Assembly: GCF_004121055.1 (NCBI RefSeq)
Contig: NZ_PYAL01000002.1
Location: 868,001 to 932,000 of the forward strand
Length of the DNA stretch: 64,000 nt
Direction of reading: 5' to 3'
Source: Achromobacter aloeverae
GTDB taxonomy: Bacteria; Pseudomonadota; Gammaproteobacteria; Burkholderiales; Burkholderiaceae_B
Below are positions 45,103 to 53,894 of the stretch, one piece after another; position 1 is the stretch's first letter; each line of letters opens with the position of its first letter. The translations under genes and the position numbers were made by a program. The notes beneath the pieces were generated by a model. It saw only the letters and a program-made list of their open reading frames with translations. It was not told the DNA's origin and searched no databases.

Positions 45103-46108
45103 AATCCAGCTGCAGGTGCGCTTCGCTGGCAACCGTCTTCCATTTGTCGATCTCGGCGCGGCGAAAAGCGTCGAGTTCGGCCGGGGTCGAACCAACCAGC
45201 TCCGCGCCCATGTCCGTCAACTGCCTGGCCACGGCGGGTTCCTTCAGGACCTGGGCCAGGGCCAGCGAAAGCTGGTTGACGATGTCGGGCGGCGTCCCGG
45301 CGGGCGCGAACACCGCGTTCCATTCATAGGATGAGTAGCCCGGCACGCCGGCCTCGGCGATGGTGGGCAGGCCGGGGGCGGCGGCGGAGCGATGGTCGCC
45401 GCCGACCGCGATCGCGCGCAGCTTGCCGCTTTGCACATGCGGCCACGAGGACGCCATGCTGGCGAACATGACCGGTACCTGGCCCGACATGACGTCGACC
45501 ATGGCGGGGCCGCCGCCCTTGTACGCGACGTGTTGCAGGTGCGTCTTCGCTTCCAGGTTGAACAGCTCGCCGGCCAGGTGCTGGGCCGAGCCCGGCCCGG
45601 ACGATGCGAAATACACATGCTCGCCATCCGTGCGTTGTCCCTGCTGGATCAGGTCCCGCACCGTCCTGATGGGCGAGGACGGCGTCACCACCAGCACGTT
45701 GGGCACGCGCAGCAACAAGGACACGGGGGCGAAGTCGCGCAGGGTGTCGAACATCATCTTGCTGTGCAGCGCGGGATTCTGGCCGTGGTTGGATGCGTCG
45801 AGCATCGGGGTATAGCCGTCCGGCGCCGCCTTGGCCACCACCGCTCCGCCTATCATGCCGCCGGCGCCGCCGCGGTTCTCGATGATGACGGGTTTGCCGA
45901 GGATGGCGGCCAGGCGCGGACCGATGACCCGGGCCACGACGTCGACCGTGCCGCCGGGCGGATAGGTGACGACCAGGGTGATCGGGCGTTCGGGATAGGC
46001 GGCCGAGGCCGTCGCGGCGGTGGCCGCGATGGCCAATGCGGCCAGTCCGCGTCCCGAGCGGCGGGACAGTTGCTTGTATAGCGTCTTGAGTATCGTCTCG
46101 AATCGCAT
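45101..46108 (-). CDS. Bug/TctC-family periplasmic solute receptor
   Basis: A 335-residue Bug receptor; the ATG at 46108 is preceded by AGGAGA at 7 nt, better than the in-frame ATG at 46129. The Bug pattern YPERPITLVVTYPPGGTVDV follows a signal peptide ending ASA; HVAYKGGGP and AAPGLPTIAEAG are also present. It lies downstream of the truncated amidohydrolase on the same strand, so ligand and pathway context are degraded or unclear. Confidence 0.9.
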   Translation of the reverse strand: MRFETILKTLYKQLSRRSGRGLAALAIAATAATASAAYPERPITLVVTYPPGGTVDVVARVIGPRLAAILGKPVIIENRGGAGGMIGGAVVAKAAPDGYTPMLDASNHGQNPALHSKMMFDTLRDFAPVSLLLRVPNVLVVTPSSPIRTVRDLIQQGQRTDGEHVYFASSGPGSAQHLAGELFNLEAKTHLQHVAYKGGGPAMVDVMSGQVPVMFASMASSWPHVQSGKLRAIAVGGDHRSAAAPGLPTIAEAGVPGYSSYEWNAVFAPAGTPPDIVNQLSLALAQVLKEPAVARQLTDMGAELVGSTPAELDAFRRAEIDKWKTVASEAHLQLD

Positions 46109-46222
46109 GGTTGTGTCTCCTGTAGTCATAGGTATGGTGGCTGACTGGCCGGCTGTGACGGTCGTGCCCGGGGATGCAACGCGACGGGCTTCCGGCGCGC
46201 GGCGCCACGCCTGATCATTGCG

Positions 46223-46860
46223 TTATCGGTCCATGTGGAAAAGCCGTGCCGGCGTGTCGACCAGGACGACCCGCCGGACCACGGGATCGTCGATCCAGTC
46301 GTCCAGCCAGCGCCGGGTGCCGGCGTAAGCGATATCGGGGTGTTCGGTGTGCGGCCAGTCGCTGCCCCAGACCAGGCGTTCGGGCGTGTAGGCGTCCAGC
46401 AAGCGGCGCGTTGCCTCCAGGCCTTGCGCCGCTGCCTGGCGGGGCGCCCAGTTGCGGTAGGCGCCGGACAACTTGACCCAGACGTGGCCGGTGACGGACT
46501 GCTCCACCAGGTATTGGAATCCGGGATCGGCCACGCCGAGCGCAGGGGCCGGTCGTCCGAAATGGTCGACAACGATCGCGCAATCCGTCCGCAGCAGGAT
46601 GGGCAGGATTTCCGGCAGCCGCGCCGCCGGCAGGTGGACTTCCACATGCCAGCCCAGCGCCGCGATGCGCGCGAACAGGGCGCGCCACGGCAGGCTGTCC
46701 AGTTCGGGGGTGGGCCGGCCCATCAGGTTCAGCCGGATGCCGCACACACCGGCGTCCTCTGCGATGTCGAGGGTGGAGATGCGCTGCCCAGCTTCGATCT
46801 CAGCGCCATCTGGCCGGTACGATCGGTGCCCACGCTGGCGGACCTCTTCGCCAGCCTGGA
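46223..46860 (-). pseudogene. 5'-truncated amidohydrolase (COG3618/PDC-hydrolase-like)
   Basis: About 190-210 codons corresponding to the C-terminal two thirds of a TIM-barrel amidohydrolase: AGVCGIRLNLMGRP, VVDHFGRPAP, VWVKLSGAYRN and VWGSDWPHTEHPDIAYAG, ending VDTPARLFHMDR. The N-terminal strand carrying the HxH metal ligands is missing; upstream the frame runs into sequence antisense to the LysE-type gene start without homology or a good start codon. An intact relative would be about 280 residues. The left end at about 46860 is approximate. Function as an enzyme is unlikely unless a non-obvious start and altered chemistry are used. Confidence 0.6.
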
Positions 46861-46949
46861 ACTCGGACCGCGGGCGACGCAGGGCGGCGGGTAAAATTGC
46901 CCACATCCTGGAAAACGCCTCCCGCCCGGGCTCGCGCCCGACAACACAC

Positions 46950-47609
46950 ATGACCACACTGGGACTGATACACCTGCCGCTGTTTGTCCTGTCCACCTTG
47001 CTGCTGAATGTGACGCCCGGCCCGGACACGGCCTATGTCGTCGGCCGCAGCCTGGCGCAGGGCAGGGCGGCGGGGCTGGTATCGAGTTTTGGCATTTCCG
47101 CCGGGTGCTGCGTCCATGTGCTGGCGGCGTCGCTGGGCCTGAGCGCCTTGCTGGCCACGTCGACGTATGCTTTCGCCGCCATCAAGTGCGTCGGCGCCGT
47201 CTACCTGGCCTACCTGGGGACGCGGATGATATGGGCGACGCGCGGGCGCAAGCCGCTGGCGGCTGCCATGCCCGCCGCCATGCCGGGACAGCGCGCGCGC
47301 TCCTATCGCAAGCTGTTTTTCCAGGGTTTCCTCACCAATGTCCTGAATCCCAAGGTCGCCGTGTTCTTCCTGTCGTTCTTTCCGCAGTTCGTCCAGCCCG
47401 ATACCGCGCACCGGACGCTGGCCTTCCTGATGCTGGGCGGCATTTTCATCGTCATGTCGACGGTGTGGAACGGCATCGTCGCCTGGGTCTCCGCTGGCGT
47501 GTCGCGTGGCATTTCCGGCAATGCCGCGGTGAAGACCTGGGTGGACCGGGCTGTCGGTGCGCTATTCATCGGCGTGGCCGCGCGCATCGCCGCCACGCTG
47601 CGGTCCTGA
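46950..47609 (+). CDS. LysE/RhtB-family amino-acid exporter
   Basis: A 219-residue inner-membrane protein of normal RhtB length with about six hydrophobic segments. The family motif near the N-terminus, NVTPGPDTAYVVGRSLAQGR, and GFLTNVLNPKVAVFFLSFFP are clear. RhtB proteins export amino acids such as homoserine, threonine or related compounds. No ribosome site is strong. It is divergent from the amidohydrolase remnant and convergent with a LysR gene. Confidence 0.88.
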   Translation: MTTLGLIHLPLFVLSTLLLNVTPGPDTAYVVGRSLAQGRAAGLVSSFGISAGCCVHVLAASLGLSALLATSTYAFAAIKCVGAVYLAYLGTRMIWATRGRKPLAAAMPAAMPGQRARSYRKLFFQGFLTNVLNPKVAVFFLSFFPQFVQPDTAHRTLAFLMLGGIFIVMSTVWNGIVAWVSAGVSRGISGNAAVKTWVDRAVGALFIGVAARIAATLRS

Positions 47610-47638
47610 GAACCGAATACCGGCGGGAAACCGAAGCT

Positions 47639-47653
47639 CCTGCGTCCCGCAGG
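47639..47653. terminator. Short hairpin between LysE-type and LysR genes
   Basis: CCTGCG-TCC-CGCAGG, 30 bp after the exporter stop codon in a convergent gap. The stem is only 6 bp and the following T-rich stretch is weak, so assignment is tentative. Confidence 0.35.
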
Positions 47654-47678
47654 TCTTGCGAATGTCCTGCCGCGCGCC

Positions 47679-48590
47679 TTAGCGCAGCGCGCGGTCGTCG
47701 ATGCTGATGCGCTCTGAAAAGAAATCCAGGAAAGCGCGGATCTTCTTGGGCATGCCCTTGCGGCTCAGCACCATGGCGGTGGCGTGCATGGAAGGACTTT
47801 CCCAGTTTTCCAGCACGCGCCGCAGGCGGCCCGCGCGCAAATCGTTCCCGCACATGAGATTGGGCAGCATGCACATGCCGACATGCCCCACGGCCATTTC
47901 CCGCGCGATCGAGATGTTGTTGACCACGACCTTGCCATGCACGGTGGCGAAGCGATGCGTCGCCTGGTTGCGCAGCGTCCAGACCCCATCCAGGCGCTGT
48001 TGCGCGGTAATGATGCAGTCATGGTGGTGCAGGTCGTCGACCGCCAGGGGCACGCCGCGCCGCGCCAGGTATTCCGGGCTGGCGTAGACCCCACGGGTGA
48101 GCGTGGCCAGCCGCCGGTAGATCAGGTCGGTGTCCTTGATCGGTCCCAGCTGTATGGTCAGGTCGTAGGGTTCCTCGCGCAGGTCGACCGTGCGGCTGTT
48201 GACGTCCACCTCCAGCTCGATTTCGGGATAGGCCTGCACGAACTCGGCCAAGGCCCGTCCTATCCATGACATCCCGAAATCGATGGGGATGCTGACCCGC
48301 AGCACGCCGCGCATTTCGCTTTGCAGCGTCAGCGAATCGCTGCGCGCCTGCTCCACTTCATCGACCACGCGGCGGCAATGCTCGTAGAAGCGCGCACCGA
48401 TCTCCGTGGTGGTCAGCTTGCGCGGCCCCTTCTTCAACAGGGCCGTGCCCATGTGACGTTCCAGCTCGGCCAGCTTGCGGCTGATGGACGACTTGGGCAG
48501 GCCCAGTTCCGTCGCCGCGCGCGAGATGCTCTGGGCGTTCACGACTTCGAAGAACAGACGCAGGGAGTTGAGATCCAGCCTTTCTGCCAT
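47679..48590 (-). CDS. LysR-family transcriptional regulator
   Basis: A 303-residue LysR protein of the CrgA/AaeR-like type (LNSLRLFFEVVNAQSISRAA, LGLPKSSISRKLAELE), with VDVNSRTVDLREEPYDLTIQ-type effector segments typical of that branch. The ATG at 48590 is used; longer in-frame extension is antisense to the neighbouring gene. It is divergent from the nine-gene import and beta-oxidation-like operon starting at 48786 and is its probable regulator, acting at the inverted repeats in the 195-bp spacer. Confidence 0.88.
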   Translation of the reverse strand: MAERLDLNSLRLFFEVVNAQSISRAATELGLPKSSISRKLAELERHMGTALLKKGPRKLTTTEIGARFYEHCRRVVDEVEQARSDSLTLQSEMRGVLRVSIPIDFGMSWIGRALAEFVQAYPEIELEVDVNSRTVDLREEPYDLTIQLGPIKDTDLIYRRLATLTRGVYASPEYLARRGVPLAVDDLHHHDCIITAQQRLDGVWTLRNQATHRFATVHGKVVVNNISIAREMAVGHVGMCMLPNLMCGNDLRAGRLRRVLENWESPSMHATAMVLSRKGMPKKIRAFLDFFSERISIDDRALR

Positions 48591-48648
48591 AACCCGTGGA
48601 AGTGAGAGAGACGAGACCCAGGATGAAACCACGGATGACGGTCCGCGA

Positions 48649-48668
48649 GCGTTCCATGACTGGAACGC
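48649..48668. promoter_or_regulatory. Candidate LysR binding site of the acyl-CoA operon
   Basis: GCGTTCC-ATGACT-GGAACGC, perfect 7-bp arms with 6-nt spacer, containing a T-N11-A LysR box. A further GGAACG lies at 48692-48697, exactly 30 bp after the one at 48662-48667, giving a recognition-plus-activation site arrangement as known for LysR proteins. Confidence 0.55.
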
Positions 48669-48785
48669 CCGTCCCGATTCCATGGCTATCTGGAACGGCG
48701 GGCCTATCCTACCATTCACTTCACTCACCTGGCGCGGGCGGCCACGTCCACGCACGAGGGGGATAAAAATATAACGGAGACAGGC

Positions 48786-49787
48786 ATGAACGCACGCGCA
48801 CGATCGCGCCGGGCGCTGCTGAAGACCGCGTCGGCCCTGGGGCCGGCAGCCATCCTTGGGGTGGGGTCCTTGATCAGCAGTCCCGTCCGCGCCCAGACGC
48901 CCCTCAAGTGGGCGAATCTGACGCCAGGTTTCACGACCCTGCTGACCGACTATATGTTGGCGCGGCAGCTCACCAAGGCGAACGGGCTGGCCCTGGGCAA
49001 GCCCACCTCGTACACCGCCGTCAGCACGTACTACAACGACTTCGTCGCGGGTAACTACGACGTTTGCATCGGCAGTTGGGACACCTTCGCTTCCCGCTAC
49101 CTGGCCGGCGTCCCGCTGCAATATGTCTGCTCCGTCACGACGGGCAACATGATCAATATCGTCACCCGCGCGCAGGCCGTCCAGAAGTTCCAGGACCTGC
49201 AAGGGAAAACCCTGGCCGCGCCGCAGTCGACCGGCACGTACCGGATGATGCGCGCCATCATGCAGGAAATCGACGGCATCGACCTGGAGAAGGTGGCGAC
49301 CGTCCAGAACGTCGACAATCCCGCCGCGTCGGTCACCCTGGTCATGGCCAACCGGGCGGACGCGGGCCTGACCTGGGAACCGAATGTCTCCATGGGACTG
49401 GAGCGCGTGCCCGACATGCGGGTGCTCTATAGCGCCGGCGTAGCGTTTCGCCGCAAGCTGAAGCTGGACCTGCCTTACTTCGGCGTTGCCGTGCGCAAGG
49501 AAGCGCTGGCCCGCGATCCCGGCCTGGCCAGCCGCCTGAACCAGGCGTTCCAGCAAAGCATCCAGGGCATTACGACGCAGACGGAAGAGGCGATCAAGAT
49601 CGCGGGCGCCCAGTCCGGAACCTCGCCGCAGGTCTTGAAGACGGCCATCGATTCCAGGCGCCTGGAGTTCAAGCACGCCTCGATGCAGACGGAGGAAGGC
49701 CGCCGGTCCATTCTCGTCGCCAACGAGTTCCTCAAGCGCAGCGGTGCCTTGCCCGCGGTCGTCGACAAGGAGTTCTTCGCGTCATGA
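48786..49787 (+). CDS. NitT/TauT-type ABC transporter substrate-binding protein
   Basis: A 333-residue periplasmic binding protein of the SsuA/TauA/NMT1 type. The N-terminus has a twin-arginine-like signal SRRALLKTASAL (R8-R9) ending at VRAQ. The ligand-binding fold shows YNDFVAGNYDVCIGSWDTF and TLAAPQSTGTYRMM. GGAG lies 7 nt before the ATG. This family binds sulfonates, nitrate, aromatic acids and related anions. It is first in the operon with its permease and ATPase directly after, overlapping by 4 bp. Confidence 0.9.
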   Translation: MNARARSRRALLKTASALGPAAILGVGSLISSPVRAQTPLKWANLTPGFTTLLTDYMLARQLTKANGLALGKPTSYTAVSTYYNDFVAGNYDVCIGSWDTFASRYLAGVPLQYVCSVTTGNMINIVTRAQAVQKFQDLQGKTLAAPQSTGTYRMMRAIMQEIDGIDLEKVATVQNVDNPAASVTLVMANRADAGLTWEPNVSMGLERVPDMRVLYSAGVAFRRKLKLDLPYFGVAVRKEALARDPGLASRLNQAFQQSIQGITTQTEEAIKIAGAQSGTSPQVLKTAIDSRRLEFKHASMQTEEGRRSILVANEFLKRSGALPAVVDKEFFAS

Positions 49788-50650
49788 GCCAGGCTGATAT
49801 CCCCGCGGGGCAAACCGTGAAATCCATCGACCGGCCGGTCGCCATGCCCAGCCGGCCGCCCGCCATGGCGCGCAAGCCGGAAAAGCGCGACCGGCGCGAC
49901 CGGCGAGACTTGAGGGCCTTGATCGGCGTCGTCATCCTGCTGCTGGTGGCAATGCAGGTTGCGAGCAGCTATGTGCCGGACTATGTCATGCCGTCGCCCG
50001 AGGCCATCGCCAAGGCGCTGGGCGGACTCTTCGGCACGGATCTCATCCACGTGGCGATCACGCTTGCGCGGCTGGCCGCCGCCATCGTGTTTTCCGCGCT
50101 GGCCGGCGTGCTCATCGGCCTGCTGATGGGAACGGCCAAGCGCGTCGGTCCCTACCTGAAGGCCGTCGTGATCATCGATACCGGCATTCCGGCGCTGTCC
50201 TGGATGCTGTTGGCGGTGTTCTGGTTCAAGGATCCGGAGGCGCGCATCTTCTTCATCCTTACGGTCATCCTGCTTCCGTTCTACGCCTTGAATGTCTATG
50301 AGGGCGTGCGGGCACTGTCCACCGAGTGGGTCGACATGCTGGAAAGCTTCCGCCCGTCGCGCTGGCAGATGCTGCGCTTCCTGGTCGCGCCGCACATCAT
50401 CCCGTACATCTTCCTGACCACCAAGTCGGTCATCGGCTATGCAATCCGCATGGTGATCTTCGCCGAGCTGGTGGCGTCCGCCGTGGGCATCGGTTCGCGC
50501 ATGAGTTTCGCGCAATCGACCTTCCGCATCGACCAGGTGATGGCATGGACCTTCCTGCTGGTGGTCCTGAACCTGGTTTTCCAATGGCTGGCGGGATGGG
50601 CCGAGCGCCGCTTCCTCGGTTGGCGCAAAGAAGCACAGGTGCGCGGATGA
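49784..50650 (+). CDS. NitT/TauT-type ABC transporter permease
   Basis: A 288-residue permease (SsuC/TauC type). A charged, disordered first about 40 residues (RKPEKRDRRDRRD) precede the first membrane segment IGVVILLLVAMQVASSYV. The family DYVMPSPEAIAKAL segment and the coupling loop EGVRALSTEWVDMLESF are present. Overlaps both neighbours by ATGA junctions. Confidence 0.92.
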   Translation: MSQADIPAGQTVKSIDRPVAMPSRPPAMARKPEKRDRRDRRDLRALIGVVILLLVAMQVASSYVPDYVMPSPEAIAKALGGLFGTDLIHVAITLARLAAAIVFSALAGVLIGLLMGTAKRVGPYLKAVVIIDTGIPALSWMLLAVFWFKDPEARIFFILTVILLPFYALNVYEGVRALSTEWVDMLESFRPSRWQMLRFLVAPHIIPYIFLTTKSVIGYAIRMVIFAELVASAVGIGSRMSFAQSTFRIDQVMAWTFLLVVLNLVFQWLAGWAERRFLGWRKEAQVRG

Positions 50651-51477
50651 ACGACACCCGGAACACGATCATCGCGCTGCGGGACGTCGTCAAGCGCTTC
50701 GGCAAGCATACGGCCATCGATCACCTGACCATGGAAGTGCGGGAGGGCGAAACGGTCGCATTGCTGGGACAGACGGGTGCGGGCAAGAGCACGGTCATGT
50801 CCCTGTTGATGGGAACGGCGGCGGCCGATGCGGGCACCGTGCGGGTGGCCGGTGTCGACCCCGCCCAGGATTTCACCGCGCTGCGCGGGAAACTGGCCGT
50901 CAGTTTCCAGACGGATCGCCTGCTGCCCTGGCGCACCGCTCAGGAAAACGTCGAGCTGGGACTGCTGTTGCTGCATGTGCCGAAGAAGGTGGCCAGGCAG
51001 CGCGCCCGCGACTGGCTGGCGCGGGTCAAGCTGCAGGATGCCTGCGACAAGTATCCCGCGGAGCTGTCGGGCGGGATGCGCCAGCGGGTGTCCCTGGCGC
51101 GGGCGCTCGCGGTGGACCCGGCCCTGGTGCTGCTGGACGAGTCGTTCAGCCAGCTCGACCACGTGACATCGCGCACGCTGCGCCACGACTTCGCCGAGAT
51201 CGTGCGCGAACAGCGCAAGACCTGCGTCTTCGTGACCCACAGGATCGAGGACGCCCTGGAAATCGCCGATCGCGTCGTCGTCCTGGCCGCGCCCGCCCGC
51301 GTCTGCCTGGAGTTGTCCATCGACGCCGGGCAGCGCGCGGACGCGGCGTGCATGGCCGACATGCACGGCTTGATCGAACGCGCCATCGGCGGGGATAGCG
51401 AACACGCCATCGGCGGGGACAGCCCGCCGACCGGCCAGTCAACCGTATCTGTCAGCACTGAAACAGCGAGTCTCTGA
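50647..51477 (+). CDS. NitT/TauT-type ABC transporter ATPase
   Basis: A 276-residue ATPase with Walker A GQTGAGKST, signature [15 protein letters not shown], Walker B LVLLDESFSQLD and H-loop FVTHRIEDAL. A short C-terminal duplication (HAIGGDS-type, 24-bp DNA repeat at 51381-51428) extends the tail beyond the usual length. ATGA overlap with the permease; the stop shares a base with the crotonase start. It completes the importer. Confidence 0.92.
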   Translation: MNDTRNTIIALRDVVKRFGKHTAIDHLTMEVREGETVALLGQTGAGKSTVMSLLMGTAAADAGTVRVAGVDPAQDFTALRGKLAVSFQTDRLLPWRTAQENVELGLLLLHVPKKVARQRARDWLARVKLQDACDKYPAELSGGMRQRVSLARALAVDPALVLLDESFSQLDHVTSRTLRHDFAEIVREQRKTCVFVTHRIEDALEIADRVVVLAAPARVCLELSIDAGQRADAACMADMHGLIERAIGGDSEHAIGGDSPPTGQSTVSVSTETASL

Positions 51478-52277
51478 TGAACATGAACACGACCGACATC
51501 ATCGTCGAACGCATCGAAGGTTGGATGGAAATCACCATCAACCGTCCCGAGAAACTGAACTCCCTGCGCGAACAGACCGCGCAGGAGATCATGGACGTCC
51601 TGAATGAGGCCGAGTCGGCGCGCGATGTCGCGGCCATCATCCTGAAGGGCAGCGAAAAAGCCTTCTGCACCGGCATCGATACCAGCGAGTTCACGATCGG
51701 CGACAACGAGTACTTCGATTTCTATCGCAAGCGCCGGCGCCAGCGCAAGGTCAACCAGCTGTTCCGCGACTTGCCCGCGTACTCCAAGCCCGTCATCAGC
51801 GTCGTCGAAGGCTATGCGCTGGGCGGTGGCCTGGAGCTGGCGCTGGTGGGCGACCTGATCGTGGCCGGCGCCAACGCCAAGTTCGGGCTGCCCGAGATAC
51901 GCCTGGGCCTGATGCCCGGCGGCGGCGGCACGCAGACCTTGCCGCGCCTGGTCGGTCCGGCGCTGGCCAAGGAGCTGATGTGGACCGGCCGGCGCCTGGG
52001 CGCGGTCGAGGCGCGTGAGTACCGCCTGGTGAACCACGTGACGGAAGCGGGGCAGGCGCTGGAGAAGGCGCGCGAACTGGCGCGCACGATAGGCGGCAAT
52101 GCGCCGCTGTCGGTGATGTTCACCAAGGCGATGATAGATCGCGGCATGGACCTGCCGCTGGCGGAAGGCATGGCGGCGGAAGGCGACGTGTCCTTCATGT
52201 TGTATTTCACGCGCGACCGGGCGGAAGGCCTGTCGGCCTTCCGCGAGAAAAGAACGCCGGATTTCCGAGGAGAGTGA
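51477..52277 (+). CDS. Enoyl-CoA hydratase/isomerase (crotonase) family protein
   Basis: A 266-residue crotonase. Both catalytic glutamates of true hydratases are present 20 residues apart: E120 in ALGGGLELALVGD and E140 in GLPEIRLG; the oxyanion loop is KAFCTGID. It should hydrate a 2-enoyl-CoA to the 3-hydroxyacyl-CoA. The start shares one base with the ATPase stop (TGATG). In this operon it would act after the acyl-CoA dehydrogenases and before the thiolase-like protein. Confidence 0.9.
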   Translation: MNMNTTDIIVERIEGWMEITINRPEKLNSLREQTAQEIMDVLNEAESARDVAAIILKGSEKAFCTGIDTSEFTIGDNEYFDFYRKRRRQRKVNQLFRDLPAYSKPVISVVEGYALGGGLELALVGDLIVAGANAKFGLPEIRLGLMPGGGGTQTLPRLVGPALAKELMWTGRRLGAVEAREYRLVNHVTEAGQALEKARELARTIGGNAPLSVMFTKAMIDRGMDLPLAEGMAAEGDVSFMLYFTRDRAEGLSAFREKRTPDFRGE

Positions 52278-52281
52278 GAGC

Positions 52282-53448
52282 ATGAAGAAGAGGGATATGG
52301 TGATCGCTGGCTATGCGGAAACGCCGGTCGGCTTCAAGACGGGGCGCAGCGCCTACGACCTGGCCGGAGAGGCCCTGGACCAGCTGCTGGAGCGCACGGG
52401 GCTGGACAAGCGGGAGATCGACGGCCTGTCCGTGACCACCGCCTTGTCCGAGGCCCAGAACCCGTTCTTCGCGGTGTACATGACCGAGGCGCTGGGGCTG
52501 ACGCCCACATGGCTGAACTATGGCGGTATCGGCGGCTGCTCGGCGACGGGCGGCGTGGCGCGTGCGATGTCGGCGATCCGGGATGGCATGTGCACCCTGG
52601 CCGTGGTCATGTCCGCCGACGCGCCGAGCAGCGACTGGCGTTCGAACTACGGCGCGTACCGGGGCGAGTTCCAGGACCCGCCGGGCGTGCAGGGGCCGCC
52701 CGCCAGCTTCGGGCTGCTGATGAGCCGCTACATCCACCAGTACGGCCTGGATCCGCGGGCGCTGGGCAAGATCGCCGTCACGCAGCGCGCGCATGCCCTG
52801 CACAATCCGAACGCGCTGAAGAAGTTCCAGAAGCCGCTGTCGATGGAGGAGTACATGGAATCCCGGGTGATCGCCGATCCCCTGCGGATGCTCGACAGCG
52901 TGATGTTCTGCGACGGCGCGAACGCCTTCATCGTGACCAGCGAGGCGAATGCCAAGCGGCTGGGCTTGAAGAACATGGTCTATCCGGTGGCGTATGGCGA
53001 GGTCACGAATTTCAACGGTGCGGATCCGCTGGCCGACATCACCGAGACGGGCTTTGGCAAGATCGGCCCCGAAGTGCTGCGGCGCGCCGAGCTGGCGCCC
53101 AAGGACGTCCGCATGTTCCAGCCCTACGACGATTTCACCATCGCCGTGATGATGCAGTTCGAGGCCTTTGGATTCTGCGAACGTGGGCAAGGTTCCGCCT
53201 ACACCCTGCGCACGGACCTGTCCTTCGAGGGCGAGCTGCCTTTGAACACCGGCGGCGGCCAGATCTCCGCCGGCCAGCCCGGCCTGGCGAGCGGCGGCCT
53301 GAACCTGGCCGAGGCCGTGCGCCAGATGTTCGGCGAGGGCGGTACCCGCCAGGTGAAGGATGCGCGCAACGCATTGGTCACCGGCATCGGCGTGATTCCC
53401 TACGGCCGCAACTGGGGCACCAGCTCGGCCATGGTCCTGGAGGCATGA
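52282..53448 (+). CDS. Thiolase-like protein of the SCPx/Ltp type, atypical active site
   Basis: A 388-residue thiolase-fold protein. The first-half cysteine C86 is in GGIGGCSATGG. The usual HP motif in the second half reads AGQPG (residues 330-334), so glutamine replaces the histidine, and the C-terminal catalytic cysteine motif is replaced by GVIPYGRNWGTSSA. Classical thiolase chemistry is therefore doubtful. SCPx-like and Ltp2-type proteins pair with OB-fold/DUF35 partners; Ltp2 is a retro-aldolase that cleaves a side-chain 3-hydroxyacyl-CoA. Here the next gene, overlapping by 4 bp, encodes such an OB-fold partner. Retro-aldol or non-standard thiolytic cleavage is inferred. Confidence 0.87.
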   Translation: MKKRDMVIAGYAETPVGFKTGRSAYDLAGEALDQLLERTGLDKREIDGLSVTTALSEAQNPFFAVYMTEALGLTPTWLNYGGIGGCSATGGVARAMSAIRDGMCTLAVVMSADAPSSDWRSNYGAYRGEFQDPPGVQGPPASFGLLMSRYIHQYGLDPRALGKIAVTQRAHALHNPNALKKFQKPLSMEEYMESRVIADPLRMLDSVMFCDGANAFIVTSEANAKRLGLKNMVYPVAYGEVTNFNGADPLADITETGFGKIGPEVLRRAELAPKDVRMFQPYDDFTIAVMMQFEAFGFCERGQGSAYTLRTDLSFEGELPLNTGGGQISAGQPGLASGGLNLAEAVRQMFGEGGTRQVKDARNALVTGIGVIPYGRNWGTSSAMVLEA

Positions 53449-53885
53449 ACACCATGAACGATAAGAATATCGACGCAACCCGGCCGGCGCGCCCCATTCC
53501 CCGGCAGGGCGTCTATGTGGACACCAGGCCGTTCTGGGACGGCATCTCGCAGGGCAGGCTGGTGCTGCAATATTGCACCGCGGCGGGCCGTTTCCAGCAC
53601 TATCCGAAGCCGGTCAGCGCCTACAGCGGGCGCCGTACGCTGGAATGGCGCGAGGTGTCGGGCAAGGGCGCCATCTATGCCGCCACGGTCGTGCGTATCG
53701 CGGGCCCGGGCGTGGAAGGACGCATCCCCTTGTGCGTGGCCACGGTGGAGCTGGACGAAGGCGTGCGCATCATCGCCAACGTGCTGAACTGCGCGCCGGC
53801 CGACCTGGCCGTGGGCAAGCGGGTCAGGCTGGCCATCGACCACCTGGCGCCCGACCATCCCTATCCGGCCTTTGAACTGGAATAA
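53445..53885 (+). CDS. OB-fold/DUF35-type acyl-CoA-associated protein
   Basis: A 146-residue protein. A rubredoxin-like N-terminal segment (about residues 25-60: FWDGISQGRLVLQYC) is followed by an OB-fold (WREVSGKGAIYAATVV, VATVELDEGVRIIANV). DUF35 proteins usually have a CxxC-CxxC zinc ribbon; only one cysteine (C44) remains, so zinc binding is probably lost. The ATG overlaps the thiolase-like stop. Partners of this kind bind and position the CoA ligand for thiolase-fold or MaoC-type enzymes (as ChsH2 for Ltp2/ChsH1). Confidence 0.85.
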   Translation: MNTMNDKNIDATRPARPIPRQGVYVDTRPFWDGISQGRLVLQYCTAAGRFQHYPKPVSAYSGRRTLEWREVSGKGAIYAATVVRIAGPGVEGRIPLCVATVELDEGVRIIANVLNCAPADLAVGKRVRLAIDHLAPDHPYPAFELE

Positions 53886-53894
53886 GGGGACCTC

